30,598 bases of DNA from AP-15 sp036008325 (GCA_036008325.1 DASYNW010000186.1:1-30598); one strand, 5' to 3'; counted from the first letter of the stretch, positions 6,910-14,998 are shown. Numbers and translations are program-made. Notes: a model not told the origin generated them from the sequence alone.

Positions 6910-8403
6910 TCAGCGGTTGGGCAGGTCGAGCGGATAGATCGGCCGCCTGACGTTGCGGAAGCGAAGCTCGCGGTAATCCGACGTGCAGACGCCGACCCCG
7001 GCGCAGTCGACCACCGCGCGGGCCAATGGACCCAGGCCTGCGCGCCAGTGGATGCGGCTTTTCAGCATCAGATAGCGCTTTTGCGACGGGTCGATGCCGA
7101 GACTTAAGAGGCAGTTGAGGTCGGACGGCTCGACATGGCGCGAGATCAGCACGATCTCCGCCGCACCGGTATCGAGCACCACCGAGGGCCCCATATCCAT
7201 CGCCACACCGCGCGCCATCGGGCCGCGGTTTTTGTAGCGCCCATCGGCGATGGTCTTGACCCGGCCGGTCACGGTCAGGGGCGGGCTCGGCGCCGCGATC
7301 GCTGGCATCGCGATCTTGCCGCCGATCGTTAACGTTATCTGCGCGCCGACGCCGGCGGCGATCGCCTGCTCGACCGCTTGCGGATCGTAGATCGCAAAAG
7401 CGGCGACGTCGTCGAGGCCCTGGCGCAGGATCTCGGCCAAGACGACGGTCGTGTCCATGGTCCCGCCCGAGGCGCAATTGTCGTAATGATCGAGCAAAAC
7501 GACCGGGCCGTCGCCCGGTTGCGGCGGCGGCATCGCCTTGGCGCGGGCGACCGACTGCGCCAACGGCTCGATCTGGTAGACAAAGGCCTCGCGCTCGACC
7601 CAGGCGCGGTCGAGAAGCTCGTCGCGCAGCCGCTCGGCGAGGCCGCGGTCGCCGTCGGTCAGCACCACCGCCGAGAGCCCGGCATTGGCGATATCGGCAT
7701 GCGGAAAGCCGGTGAACAGGCTGGCGCAGAGTGCACCCTCGGCCGACATCGCGGCGCAGCGATGCTGCAATTCGCGGTTCGGATGGTCGTCGGTGCCCTG
7801 GCGCATCACGTGCGGCAGCGTCGGCCGATTGCCCCAGGCCATGACCGGGCGCGCCTCGCCGCGGATTGTCCGCACCAGGATCTCGCCCGCGAGCTTTGCC
7901 GTCTGGTAAGTGTCGATATGCGGATAGGTGCGGTAGCCGGCGACTACGGTGGCGTTGGCGACGATCTCGTCATAGAGGTTGGCGTGCATGTCGAGCGCCA
8001 CCGCGATCGGGGTTACGGGGTCGATCGCGCGCAGTCGTTTGAGCAACTGCCCCTCGCCGTCCTCGAGGCTCTGGGTGACCATGGCGCCATGCAGGTCGAG
8101 CAGGATGCCGTCGAACCCGCCCTCGGCGGCGGCCTCGCAGATCCGCTCGGTGATCGTGGCGTAGGCGGCGTCCTCGACCGGGCCGCTCGGCGCCGCCCCG
8201 GCGGCGACCGGCAGCACGATCTCGGCCCCCTCGCGGGCGGCGAGATCGAGATAGGCGCCGAGCCCGGTGCCGGTGCCGCGATAGGCGCCGACCGCCGCCT
8301 CGCCATAAAGCGGCCCCGGCCCGTGGCCAAAGCGCGCCAGCGGGGTCGGCACCGGCGAAAAGGTGTTGGTCTCGTGCTTCATCATCGCGATCAACAGGCG
8401 CAT
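6910..8403 (-). CDS. M81/MlrC-family metallopeptidase
   Basis: A 497-residue protein matching the microcystinase C (MlrC) family: N-terminal MRLLIAMMKHETNTFSPVPT, then GILLDLHGAMVTQ, VALDMHANL and AGYRTYPHIDTYQTA, with the C-terminal module (LDHYDNCASGGTMDTTVVL, MGPSVVLDTGAAEIVLISRH). MlrC is a zinc enzyme that cleaves the linear tetrapeptide from microcystin breakdown, but most family members occur in bacteria with no microcystin pathway and probably act on other small peptides or amides. The His/Asp residues of the motifs above are the likely metal ligands. No mlrA, mlrB or mlrD neighbour is present, so microcystin degradation should not be assumed. The gene is complete and monocistronic. 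Confidence 0.88.
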   Translation of the reverse strand: MRLLIAMMKHETNTFSPVPTPLARFGHGPGPLYGEAAVGAYRGTGTGLGAYLDLAAREGAEIVLPVAAGAAPSGPVEDAAYATITERICEAAAEGGFDGILLDLHGAMVTQSLEDGEGQLLKRLRAIDPVTPIAVALDMHANLYDEIVANATVVAGYRTYPHIDTYQTAKLAGEILVRTIRGEARPVMAWGNRPTLPHVMRQGTDDHPNRELQHRCAAMSAEGALCASLFTGFPHADIANAGLSAVVLTDGDRGLAERLRDELLDRAWVEREAFVYQIEPLAQSVARAKAMPPPQPGDGPVVLLDHYDNCASGGTMDTTVVLAEILRQGLDDVAAFAIYDPQAVEQAIAAGVGAQITLTIGGKIAMPAIAAPSPPLTVTGRVKTIADGRYKNRGPMARGVAMDMGPSVVLDTGAAEIVLISRHVEPSDLNCLLSLGIDPSQKRYLMLKSRIHWRAGLGPLARAVVDCAGVGVCTSDYRELRFRNVRRPIYPLDLPNR

Positions 8404-8427
8404 CGGGGGTGCTCCCGGTGGCTGGGT

Positions 8428-8450
8428 TCATGATTGGGCTGGGATCATGA
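8428..8450. promoter_or_regulatory. Inverted repeat TCATGAT-N9-ATCATGA
   Basis: Perfect 7-bp arms at 8428-8434 and 8444-8450 in the divergent space between the MlrC-family gene (start 8403) and the antitoxin gene (start 8552). Its position fits an operator for either gene; antitoxins commonly bind such sites to autoregulate. There is no direct evidence which gene it serves. Confidence 0.3.
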
Positions 8451-8551
8451 TAGCGCGTTGTCAGTGCACGCACCGCGATGCAAATTCCGACGAGCCTGGA
8501 TGTTCTCACAGAATGGATATATGGATAGTCAGATAGCCGATGGATTGATTG

Positions 8552-8800
8552 ATGACCGCTTTCAGCGTTGCCGACACCAAGAATCGGCTTCCCACCCTGA
8601 TCGACAAGGCGCTCGCCGGCGAAGAGGTGATCATCACCCGGCGCGGCAAGCCCGTCGTCGAGCTCCGGCCTACCTCGCGGCAGGCGGCACCGGGCGGCGG
8701 AACGCACGAGTGGCTCCGCGCTCGAACGCGCGCCCGATCGGGCGTCGGGCTGACGTCAGTCGAGATTCTCGATCTCATATTCGAGTCGAAAGAGGATTGA
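8552..8800 (+). CDS. Phd/YefM-type antitoxin
   Basis: An 82-residue protein. The N-terminal part TAFSVADTKNRLPTLIDKALAGEEVIITRRGKPVVELRP is the classic Phd/YefM DNA-binding fold, which folds as a dimer and represses its own operon. The C-terminal tail (VGLTSVEILDLIFESKED) has the helical, acidic character of toxin-binding regions. The ATG at 8552 directly follows an in-frame TTG; the ATG is taken. Directly downstream, where a PIN-domain toxin would be expected, only a C-terminal remnant is left (next entry), so this antitoxin appears orphaned. Confidence 0.85.
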   Translation: MTAFSVADTKNRLPTLIDKALAGEEVIITRRGKPVVELRPTSRQAAPGGGTHEWLRARTRARSGVGLTSVEILDLIFESKED

Positions 8801-8807
8801 GCGCCCT

Positions 8808-8918
8808 ATCTCGAGAGCCGATGCGACTTCGGCTGCAGTCTTGGTCACGCTTGATCGGCGCCTGGCGTCCGCCGCGCGAGAAATGGGCATAGCGGTCGAA
8901 GTGCCGAATGCAAGCTGA
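8808..8918 (+). pseudogene. VapC-like PIN toxin C-terminal remnant
   Basis: In the frame ending at the TGA at 8916-8918 the DNA reads about 35 codons including AAVLVTLDRRLASAAREMG and IAVEVP. This is the typical end of a VapC-type PIN-domain ribonuclease, where the TLDRRLA segment carries one of the conserved acidic residues. There is no start codon in a sensible place, and the N-terminal two-thirds with the first catalytic Asp residues is missing. It directly follows the antitoxin, as vapC genes do. The best reading is a deletion of most of the toxin gene. The assignment comes from motif recognition only. Confidence 0.55.
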
Positions 8919-8939
8919 GCGCAGAACACGGAGAAGCCG

Positions 8940-9806
8940 GTGACAAATAACCCCAACCCTATCGAGGACCACTACACCAGCGGCGCGCTCGGGGCGGCAA
9001 TCCTGGCGGCGCTGCAAGGGATGGGGAAGGACATCGACCATCTGACCCCGGACGATCTGGCGGCGGTCGATGAGTTTCACGGCGGCCAGCGGCCGGCGAC
9101 GGTCCGGCTCGCCGAGCTGCTCGATCTCGGCGGGAGCGAGCGGGTGCTCGATGTCGGCTGTGGCCTCGGCGGGCCGTCGCGGTTTCTCGCCTGGCGCTAT
9201 GGCGTGCGGGTCAGCGGGATCGATCTGACCGCCGAATTTGTCCGGGTCGCCCAGATGCTGACCCGGCGCACCGGGCTTGCAGGCCAGGTCGACTACCGCC
9301 AAGGCGACGCGCTCGACCTGCCGTTCGAGGATGCGAGCTTCGATGTGGTGTGGTCGCAGAACGCGGCGATGAACATCGCCGACCGCGACCGGCTCTACCG
9401 CGGGATGCGGCGGGTGCTGAAACCGGGCGGCAGGCTCGCGCTGCAGGAGGTCGCGGCCGGGCCGGGCGGGCCGCCGCACTTTCCGGTGCAGTGGGCGCGC
9501 GAGCCGGCGATCAGCCACCTTTTTTCCGCCGATGCGACGCGGGCGAAGCTCGAAGCCGCCGGCTTTCGGGTGGTGATTTGGCAGGACACGACGGCAGAGG
9601 CGCTGGCGTCCGCCGCACGCCGCACGCGCACCACGAGCGACGCGCCGCCGCCGCTCGGGACCCACCTGATCCTCGGCGACGACTGGCGGGCGATGTTTAA
9701 GAATTCCGCCCGCAACCTCGAAGAGCGCCGCACCGAGCTCTTCAACGCCATCCTCGAACAGGCGGAAGAGCCAGCATTCTCTTCGGCGGCATCGCAGAGA
9801 GCGTAG
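8940..9806 (+). CDS. Class I SAM-dependent methyltransferase
   Basis: A 288-residue enzyme with a GTG start at 8940, with GGAG about 6-8 nt before it. Motif I is VLDVGCGLGG (residues 69-78), motif II acidic end GIDLTAEFV, then GDALDLPFEDASFDVVWSQNAAMNI (motifs II-III) and LKPGGRLALQEV. The N-terminus (DHYTSGALGAAILAAL) resembles the sarcosine/dimethylglycine and UbiE-like small-molecule methyltransferases. The substrate is unknown. The last about 30 residues (LILGDDWRAMF...ELFNAIL) are repeated in a decayed form 900 bp downstream. The gene follows the toxin remnant and is probably transcribed alone. Confidence 0.85.
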   Translation: MTNNPNPIEDHYTSGALGAAILAALQGMGKDIDHLTPDDLAAVDEFHGGQRPATVRLAELLDLGGSERVLDVGCGLGGPSRFLAWRYGVRVSGIDLTAEFVRVAQMLTRRTGLAGQVDYRQGDALDLPFEDASFDVVWSQNAAMNIADRDRLYRGMRRVLKPGGRLALQEVAAGPGGPPHFPVQWAREPAISHLFSADATRAKLEAAGFRVVIWQDTTAEALASAARRTRTTSDAPPPLGTHLILGDDWRAMFKNSARNLEERRTELFNAILEQAEEPAFSSAASQRA

Positions 9807-10101
9807 CGCAAAAAGAGCAGCGCAACCCGCCAACTGAGATCTTTGCGATGCAACAGGCGAGGTTTCCACGTAGCGTCCGGCGAAACGCCTCACGGTTCGT
9901 AGCGCGGGTGCCATAATCGCATAATACGTGTCTGTGTTGCATTGTCAGAGAGCGCGTCGGAGTCCTCGCAAGAGAGAGGGCCTATTCGTCGTAGATTTAT
10001 GCAAATAACAGCAAGAGCAGAGGGTGGGGTGCGGAGAAATGATCTATCGCGATTTGGTAAAAGAACATTCCGGCAATAATCCCGTCCGTGATCGGTGTAG
10101 C
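9807..10101. other. Non-coding spacer, nothing firm seen
   Basis: Nearly 300 nt between the methyltransferase and the frameshifted gene. It contains no convincing ORF with a start signal, no clear promoter and no strong hairpin. Base composition falls towards AT near 9910-10020. It may be a leftover of the rearrangement that left a methyltransferase fragment at 10556-10662. Confidence 0.4.
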
Positions 10102-10433
10102 ATGAGCGAAATCGACGAAGCCTTTTTTCTGATGGCGAACCTGTTTCCGGCTGACACCGGATGCCGATGGTGGTGTGGGTTTCGGAACGTGGCCATGCGC
10201 GCCCTGATGTTCGAATCAAGGTCAATCAGGCGCACGGCACGCGCATGTTGCCCGGCAACCTCGCGACGGTCGCGGTGCGCCCGACGCCCCGGCTCATCGC
10301 GGGCCAATTATCGCCGGCCGACTTGCAAGCGGCCAGCGAGTGGATCCGCCTCAATGAGGCGACGCTGATCGCCTATTGGGAATATCAGATCAGTACCGCC
10401 GGATTAATGCAGCGATTGCTGCGACTGCCGTGA
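10102..10433 (+). pseudogene. Frameshifted small hypothetical gene
   Basis: The reading begins at ATG 10102 (MSEIDEAFFLMANLFPADTG) and continues naturally in another frame from 10161 (MPMVVWVSERGHARPDVRIK ... to LLRLP, stop at 10431-10433). At the junction the DNA reads ACC GGA TGC CGA; adding one base would restore a continuous protein of about 110 residues (...PADTG-x-PMVVWVSERG...). The joined sequence resembles small hypothetical proteins with a FFLMAN...TGLPMVVW start and a helical C-terminus (DLQAASEWIRLNEATLIAYWE) known to me only as uncharacterised. A single-base loss is the simplest explanation; a sequencing error or re-initiation at ATG 10161 are alternatives. Confidence 0.6.
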
Positions 10434-10555
10434 CCGATCGAGTCCCGCTGCCTCGACCGAAACCCTCGCCGTCGCACTCCGTTCGCCTCGCGCCCCGATA
10501 GACCGGGAAGCATCGTTTCAAAGGAATAATGGCGGATTGCATTCGCCTCTACTTG

Positions 10556-10662
10556 CTGATCCTCGGCGACGACTGGCGGGCGATGTTTCGCAACTCCCGG
10601 CGCGCAACCTCGCGGAGCGCCGCGCCGAACTCTTCAACGCCATCCTCGAGCGCGTCGGCTAG
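10556..10662 (+). pseudogene. Duplicated 3' fragment of the methyltransferase gene
   Basis: This stretch repeats the 3' end of the methyltransferase (9666-9760). Both encode LILGDDWRAMF followed by N-S and, after a 2-nt insertion in this copy, RNL-ER-R-ELFNAILE before a TAG at 10660-10662. No other part of the enzyme is found upstream, so it is a truncated paralogue rather than a gene. The divergence is enough to show it is not a recent copy. Confidence 0.75.
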
Positions 10663-10665
10663 CCT

Positions 10666-11469
10666 CTACTCCCGCGGCATCACGTCGAGGCGGACGACGC
10701 GGCCTTCGAGCGCGGGGCTGGGCGCCGGGTAGCGGCGCATGACCAGCGGGTCGTGGCCGGGGATGATATGCTGCGGCGAGGGCGCCTGGGCGCGCAGCGT
10801 GTCGTAGGCGTCGAGCATGTCGCCGATATGGAAGGCCGCGGTGAACGGCCGGCCAGCCTCCATGTTTTCATAGTAATGGCTGACGTCGGAGGCGACGACG
10901 ACCCAGCCGCGGCCGGTGTGCACGCGCACGAACTGCATGCCCGGGGTGTGGCCGCCGACCGGATGGATGCTGATCCCCGGCGCCAATTCGACAGGCCCGT
11001 TATGGAGCTGGACCCGGCGGGCGAAATTGAGCCGCACGATGCCGACCACGTCCTCGACCTCGAACGAATGGGCGAGAAAGGGATGACGCATGTAATGGCC
11101 GGTCGTGTAGTGCAGCTCGGTCTCCTGCAGATGAAACTGCGCCTGGGGAAACCGGTGGAAGGTGCCGACGTGGTCGTAGTGCATGTGGGTCAGGATCACG
11201 TCGGCGATCGTGATGCGGTCGAGCCCGACCATCGCCAATGACTCGGCCGGGCAGCGCAGATGCCGCCTGCCGCGCGCGGCGGCGACCTCGGCGGTAAAGC
11301 CGGTGTCGATCACAAAGCTGCGCTCGGACCCGATCGCCGCCCAGACGAAATAATCCATCGGCATCGGCCCGTCATGCGGGTCGCCGCCGATGAAATGGTC
11401 GCGGCGGCGCGCGTCGCGCTCGGCATAGCGGATCGCATAGAGCTCGTATTCGGGAAGATTCGCATCCAT
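10666..11469 (-). CDS. MBL-fold hydrolase, N-acyl-homoserine-lactonase-like
   Basis: A 267-residue metallo-beta-lactamase-fold enzyme. The zinc motif H95-x-H97-x-D99-H100 sits in ILTHMHYDHVGT; further ligands are in PVGGHTPGMQ, VASDVSHYYEN and the C-terminal IPGHDP. The order and length match the AttM/AiiB lactonase branch (the N-terminal DYFVWAAIGSERSFVIDTGF is typical). Such enzymes open acyl-homoserine lactones and quench quorum sensing, but the branch also contains lactonases and esterases of other specificity, so the substrate is inferred. The start at 11469 is chosen because GAGG lies six nt before it; the ORF remains open to 11520. It is divergent from the double-hotdog gene with a 93-nt gap. 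Confidence 0.82.
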   Translation of the reverse strand: MDANLPEYELYAIRYAERDARRRDHFIGGDPHDGPMPMDYFVWAAIGSERSFVIDTGFTAEVAAARGRRHLRCPAESLAMVGLDRITIADVILTHMHYDHVGTFHRFPQAQFHLQETELHYTTGHYMRHPFLAHSFEVEDVVGIVRLNFARRVQLHNGPVELAPGISIHPVGGHTPGMQFVRVHTGRGWVVVASDVSHYYENMEAGRPFTAAFHIGDMLDAYDTLRAQAPSPQHIIPGHDPLVMRRYPAPSPALEGRVVRLDVMPRE

Positions 11470-11562
11470 GACCGGCCTCGAAGCTGCAGGGGGGATTGCG
11501 CCGGCGCTGCCGCGGTGCAAGCCTGTCCCCGGCCTTTATAGCCAAGCGCTGGAACCCCTGCC

Positions 11563-12375
11563 ATGCCGCAATCGCCTCTCGGCCCCTATCAGATCGACGC
11601 CTTCAACACCGCCAAGGACAGCGACAACAAGATCCATGACGATGCGGTCGCCCGCCGCTTCGGCTTTTCGGGCGGCCTGGTGCCGGGGGTCGAAGTCTAC
11701 GCCTATATGACGCATCTGCCGGCCGCACGCTGGGGCCGGGACTGGCTCGAGCACGGCGCCGCCGAGTGCCGGCTATTAAAGCCCGTCTATGACGGCGACC
11801 GGGTGACGGTCAGCGCCAGCGAAACCGCGGACGGGATCGACCTCAAACTCGACAGCCACGGCGAGCTGTGCGCCACCGGCCGCGCCTCGCTGGCCGAAAA
11901 GGCATCGCCGGCGCCGCAGATCTTCGCCGAAGCCCCGGCGCCGCCGAGCCCGCCCGAAGACCGGCCGCCGGCCAACGAGACGACGCTCGCGGTCGGCACC
12001 TGGTTCGCGATCCACCCGTTCCGGGTCGATCCCGAGGCCGCCCGGCAATATCTTGCCGATGTGCGCGAGAGCCTGCCGCTCTATGCCGCCGAAGGGCTGG
12101 TGCACCCCGGGACCATCCTGCACATCGGCAATTGGGCGTTGCGGCACAATGTCGTCTTGGGGCCGTGGATGCATGTCGGCAGCCGGATCGAGCATTTCGC
12201 CGCGGCCAGGATCGGCGACGAGCTCTCGGCCAAGGCTCTCGTCACCGGCAATTACGACAAGAAGGGCCACCGCTTTGTCGATCTCGACGTGCTGGTCTAT
12301 GCCAACCGCACCACGCCGGTCGCCCGCATCGCCCATATCTCGATCTACCGCCCGCGCCAGCTCGCCGCCGCTTGA
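11563..12375 (+). CDS. Double-hotdog (MaoC-like) protein
   Basis: A 270-residue protein with two hotdog-type halves. The first (about residues 10-110) contains DSDNKIHDDAVARRFGFSGGLVPG, which resembles the MaoC/R-hydratase signature with Asn22 and His25 kept, though the position expected for the catalytic Asp is Ser20. The second (about 145-265) contains HPGTILHIGNWALRHNVVLGPWMHVGS and ends in VARIAHISIYRP. A Pro/Ala-rich linker joins them. Such proteins hydrate enoyl-CoA or act as thioesterases, and the changed motif makes hydratase activity uncertain. There is no signal peptide. It is transcribed divergently from the lactonase-like gene. Confidence 0.7.
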   Translation: MPQSPLGPYQIDAFNTAKDSDNKIHDDAVARRFGFSGGLVPGVEVYAYMTHLPAARWGRDWLEHGAAECRLLKPVYDGDRVTVSASETADGIDLKLDSHGELCATGRASLAEKASPAPQIFAEAPAPPSPPEDRPPANETTLAVGTWFAIHPFRVDPEAARQYLADVRESLPLYAAEGLVHPGTILHIGNWALRHNVVLGPWMHVGSRIEHFAAARIGDELSAKALVTGNYDKKGHRFVDLDVLVYANRTTPVARIAHISIYRPRQLAAA

Positions 12376-12388
12376 GATCGACGGCGAA

Positions 12389-12913
12389 CTACGAATTCGG
12401 CGATCCCGCCGGCGGTGGCGCGGGGGCCGGGATCTCGCGGGTCTCGACCTGGTCCGGTGGGGTGCCGAAGCGCAGACGGATGCGGTATTTCTGCCAGTCG
12501 CGCCGATAGGCGACCGGATCGGGCAGCGGGATCGAGGCGCTCGATACAATCGCCAGCAATGTCGTCTGGGTCTGCGGCGCGCCGCCGACCACGCCCGGAG
12601 AGAGCGCGTTCGAGCCGATGCTGCTGACCCCAAACTGGCTGCCGGAATAGGCGCCGGTCGGGGATTGCTGGGAGAAATTCTCGGTCGGCGACGGATTTGC
12701 CGTGACCGAGGCGGCGAGGGTGGCCCGGCCGTCGGGGGCGATCAGCTCGGCCTGGCGCAGCGGCAGGCGATCGGTCGCGTCGATCGCGATGACGTCGGCG
12801 ATGCCGCCCGCGGGAAAGCTGGCGCTGATCTGCTCGCCCGGCGGCGACGCCGGACCCTCGCCGCCGCACGCGGCGAGCAGGGGGATTATCGCAAGGCACA
12901 AGGCGAGGCGCAT
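12389..12913 (-). CDS. Putative lipoprotein
   Basis: A 174-residue protein with a clear lipoprotein signal: MRLALCLAIIPLLAAC, lipobox LAAC, then GGEG. The mature protein is Ser/Thr/Pro-rich with a predicted beta region (ISASFPAGGIADVIAIDATDRLPLRQAELIAPDG), a low-complexity middle (Pro/Ser/Gly/Gln) and a more basic segment (YRRDWQKYRIRLRFGTPPDQVE). The end is Pro/Ala-rich. No family is recognised. The stop lies 13 nt from the stop of the convergent hotdog gene, and the gene is divergent from the MetX-like gene. A surface or periplasmic role is inferred from the signal alone. Confidence 0.75.
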   Translation of the reverse strand: MRLALCLAIIPLLAACGGEGPASPPGEQISASFPAGGIADVIAIDATDRLPLRQAELIAPDGRATLAASVTANPSPTENFSQQSPTGAYSGSQFGVSSIGSNALSPGVVGGAPQTQTTLLAIVSSASIPLPDPVAYRRDWQKYRIRLRFGTPPDQVETREIPAPAPPPAGSPNS

Positions 12914-13046
12914 GACCCCGTGGCTTTAATACGAATGGCGAGGCGCGGAAAGGGCGATGCCGGCCGGTTCGGGCCGCGGCGGTGGCGGCATCGCCGGCGC
13001 CATGGCACAATCGCGGCCGAGGGTATCAACAGAGAGGGCAAGGCCC

Positions 13047-14126
13047 ATGTCCGTCGCATTTGCCGCGCGCACCGGCGATCTCGGCGCGGTCGAGGACAAG
13101 AATTTCCTGATCCGCGATTTTCGCCTGCAAAGCGGCGCGGTCCTGCCCGAGGCCGCGATCGCCTACGAGACCTATGGCCGGCTGGCGCCCGACGGCCGCA
13201 ACGCGGTGCTGATCACCCATGGCTACACCAGCAGCCACCACGCCGCCGGCCGCAACCCGGCGAACGGCGATCTCCCGGGGTGGTGGGACGGGCTGATCGG
13301 GCGGGGCAAGGCGATCGACACCGACAAGCTCTTTGTCGTCGCCTCGAACATGCTGGGCTCGTCCTACGGCTCGACCAATGGCGCCAGCCCCGACCCGCGC
13401 ACCGGCGAGCCTTACGGCCCGGATTTTCCGGCGATCACGGTGCGCGACATCGTGGCCGCGCAAAAGGCGTTGCTCGACAGCCTGGGCGTGCGCCATCTGG
13501 TCGCGGTCGCCGGCCCGTCCTATGGCGGGTATCAGGCGTTCCAATGGGCCGTCGCCTACCCGGAGATGATGGACGCGATCGTGGCAGTGGTCACCGCTCC
13601 CCGTTCGCAGAACGCCGAGAGAAGCCTCGCCGAGCTCGAAGCCCGGCTCGCCCCCGATCCCGAATGGAACGGCGGCCATTATTATGGAAGCGGCGGGGCC
13701 AAGACGGTGCTGACGCAAATGCGCTTCGAGACCCTGATGCGCTACGGCTACGATGAGCAACTGGCCCCTCGCTATCCGGACAAGGCGGCGCGCGAACGGG
13801 CGATCCACGACCTCGCCGCCGACTGGGCGCGCAATTGGGACGCCAATTCGCTGGTGATCCTGCGCCGCGCCACGATCGGCTTCGACACGGTCAAGGATTT
13901 CGCCAGGATCCGGGCCAAGGTGCTCTACGTGCTGTGCCGCAGCGACGTGCTGTTTCCGCCGAGCCTCGCGCCCGGGGTGATGAAGGATCTCGCAGCCGCC
14001 GGGGTCGAGGCCCGCTATTTCGAGATCGCAAGCGATCTCGGCCATTCGGCGAGCGGCCCCGAGCACGCCAAATGGTCGCCGGTGCTGCGCGAGTTCCTCG
14101 CTCCGCTGATCGCCAACCTCACCTGA
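13047..14126 (+). CDS. Alpha/beta hydrolase of the MetX (homoserine acetyltransferase-like) family
   Basis: A 359-residue alpha/beta-hydrolase. It has the N-terminal FLIRDFRLQSGAVLPEAAIAYETYG and ITHGYTSSHH typical of MetX relatives, a nucleophile elbow GPSYGGYQAFQWA (Ser in G-x-S-x-G), an Asp in LCRSDVLFPP and a His in DLGHSASGPEH as probable triad. Classical homoserine O-acetyltransferases have GGSMGGMQ at the elbow, so the change to GPSYGGYQ and the isolated position make methionine biosynthesis uncertain; many such genes are annotated as alpha/beta hydrolases. The start at 13047 follows GAGAGGGCAAGG; the ORF extends to 12957 without a start signal. It is monocistronic. Confidence 0.8.
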   Translation: MSVAFAARTGDLGAVEDKNFLIRDFRLQSGAVLPEAAIAYETYGRLAPDGRNAVLITHGYTSSHHAAGRNPANGDLPGWWDGLIGRGKAIDTDKLFVVASNMLGSSYGSTNGASPDPRTGEPYGPDFPAITVRDIVAAQKALLDSLGVRHLVAVAGPSYGGYQAFQWAVAYPEMMDAIVAVVTAPRSQNAERSLAELEARLAPDPEWNGGHYYGSGGAKTVLTQMRFETLMRYGYDEQLAPRYPDKAARERAIHDLAADWARNWDANSLVILRRATIGFDTVKDFARIRAKVLYVLCRSDVLFPPSLAPGVMKDLAAAGVEARYFEIASDLGHSASGPEHAKWSPVLREFLAPLIANLT

Positions 14127-14316
14127 CGCGATGAAGCTGCGGCCCCCCGGCGCCTATGCTCTCGCCGCCGACATGGTGCGAATTCTGCATTTTCTGGTAC
14201 AGGCGGGTACGTCGCAGTTTGCCTCACACCTGCCGTTCACAATCCGCGTGAGGATCGGCTCAATTTGGTGCAAACCGGGCATTCGCACCAGACTTGCGCG
14301 GCACCTCAGGTGATTA

Positions 14317-14333
14317 TTCCGGGGAAGCCGGAA
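14317..14333. terminator. Hairpin between convergent genes
   Basis: TTCCGG (14317-14322) pairs with CCGGAA (14328-14333) across a 5-nt loop. It lies between the MetX-like gene and the convergent PEP-CTERM gene. Neither strand has a T-run after the stem, so it is only a weak candidate for a shared terminator. Confidence 0.3.
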
Positions 14334-14395
14334 CCCGCGGCGCGAAAATCTCTGAGCTAATGCACAGGCCGGCTCGGCGTACCTCGATTTCCCGG

Positions 14396-14998
14396 TTACG
14401 CAGCCTTGCGGCGGCGGCGCACGAGCAGGCCGAGGCCGACGGCGGCACCAAGGAGCATCAGGCTGGCGGGTTCGGGGACGGCGACATCGAGCGTGAACGT
14501 GTCGTCAGCCGCGCCATTCCCCCATGTCCATTCATAGGTGCCGGGGGTGAGGCCGAGGGTGGCAAAGCTCTGGTTGTCATAGGTCGCGGTGTCGGACAAG
14601 GGCGCGCCCGAGGCGTAGCCCGTCGGTACAAAGACAAAGCCGGCGGGCTCGCCAATGAGCTGCTGGATGCCGACTAGGTCGCCAGTGCCAGTAGTCGCAC
14701 TCGTAAAAACCCCAGGGCCGAAGCCGACCGGTCCGCTCGCCCCGCTATACTCATCAACGGCACCCGCCGCGCCTGTCGCCTCCGTCGCAAAGGTCGGGGC
14801 GACCTCAGGCTGGGTGGAGCCCGACGTGATAAACGTCAGCCCGTTGAGATCAATGCTCCCGCTGCCGCTGGCGACCACGTCGGGTCCGAGCTGGGAGAAC
14901 GTCACGATGTAGGCTGCTTGCGCCGGGCCTGCCGAGGTGACGAGGCAAGTGGCGAGGGCCAGCAGTGAGGCGCGACCGGGGAGCGCGGGGAAGCGCAT
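14396..14998 (-). CDS. PEP-CTERM sorting-domain protein 1
   Basis: A 200-residue exported protein. It has a signal peptide (MRFPALPGRASLLALATCLVTSAGPAQA), a beta-rich Ser/Thr/Gly body (FSQLGPDVVASGSGSIDLNGLTF...), and the C-terminal sorting signal: VPEP at about residue 174, a hydrophobic helix SLMLLGAAVGLGLLV, and the basic end RRRRKAA. PEP-CTERM tails are recognised by exosortase, which cleaves near PEP and is linked with exopolysaccharide export. A long UTR lies upstream; there is only a degraded sigma-54-like sequence at 15034-15048. The body is poorly conserved in such proteins, so its role (matrix or adhesin-like) is inference. It is one of three PEP-CTERM genes in the window. Confidence 0.9.
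   Translation of the reverse strand: MRFPALPGRASLLALATCLVTSAGPAQAAYIVTFSQLGPDVVASGSGSIDLNGLTFITSGSTQPEVAPTFATEATGAAGAVDEYSGASGPVGFGPGVFTSATTGTGDLVGIQQLIGEPAGFVFVPTGYASGAPLSDTATYDNQSFATLGLTPGTYEWTWGNGAADDTFTLDVAVPEPASLMLLGAAVGLGLLVRRRRKAA

Noticed and set aside
7378..8433. 351-codon plus-strand ORF
   Set aside because: Antisense to the MlrC-family gene; low-complexity translation.
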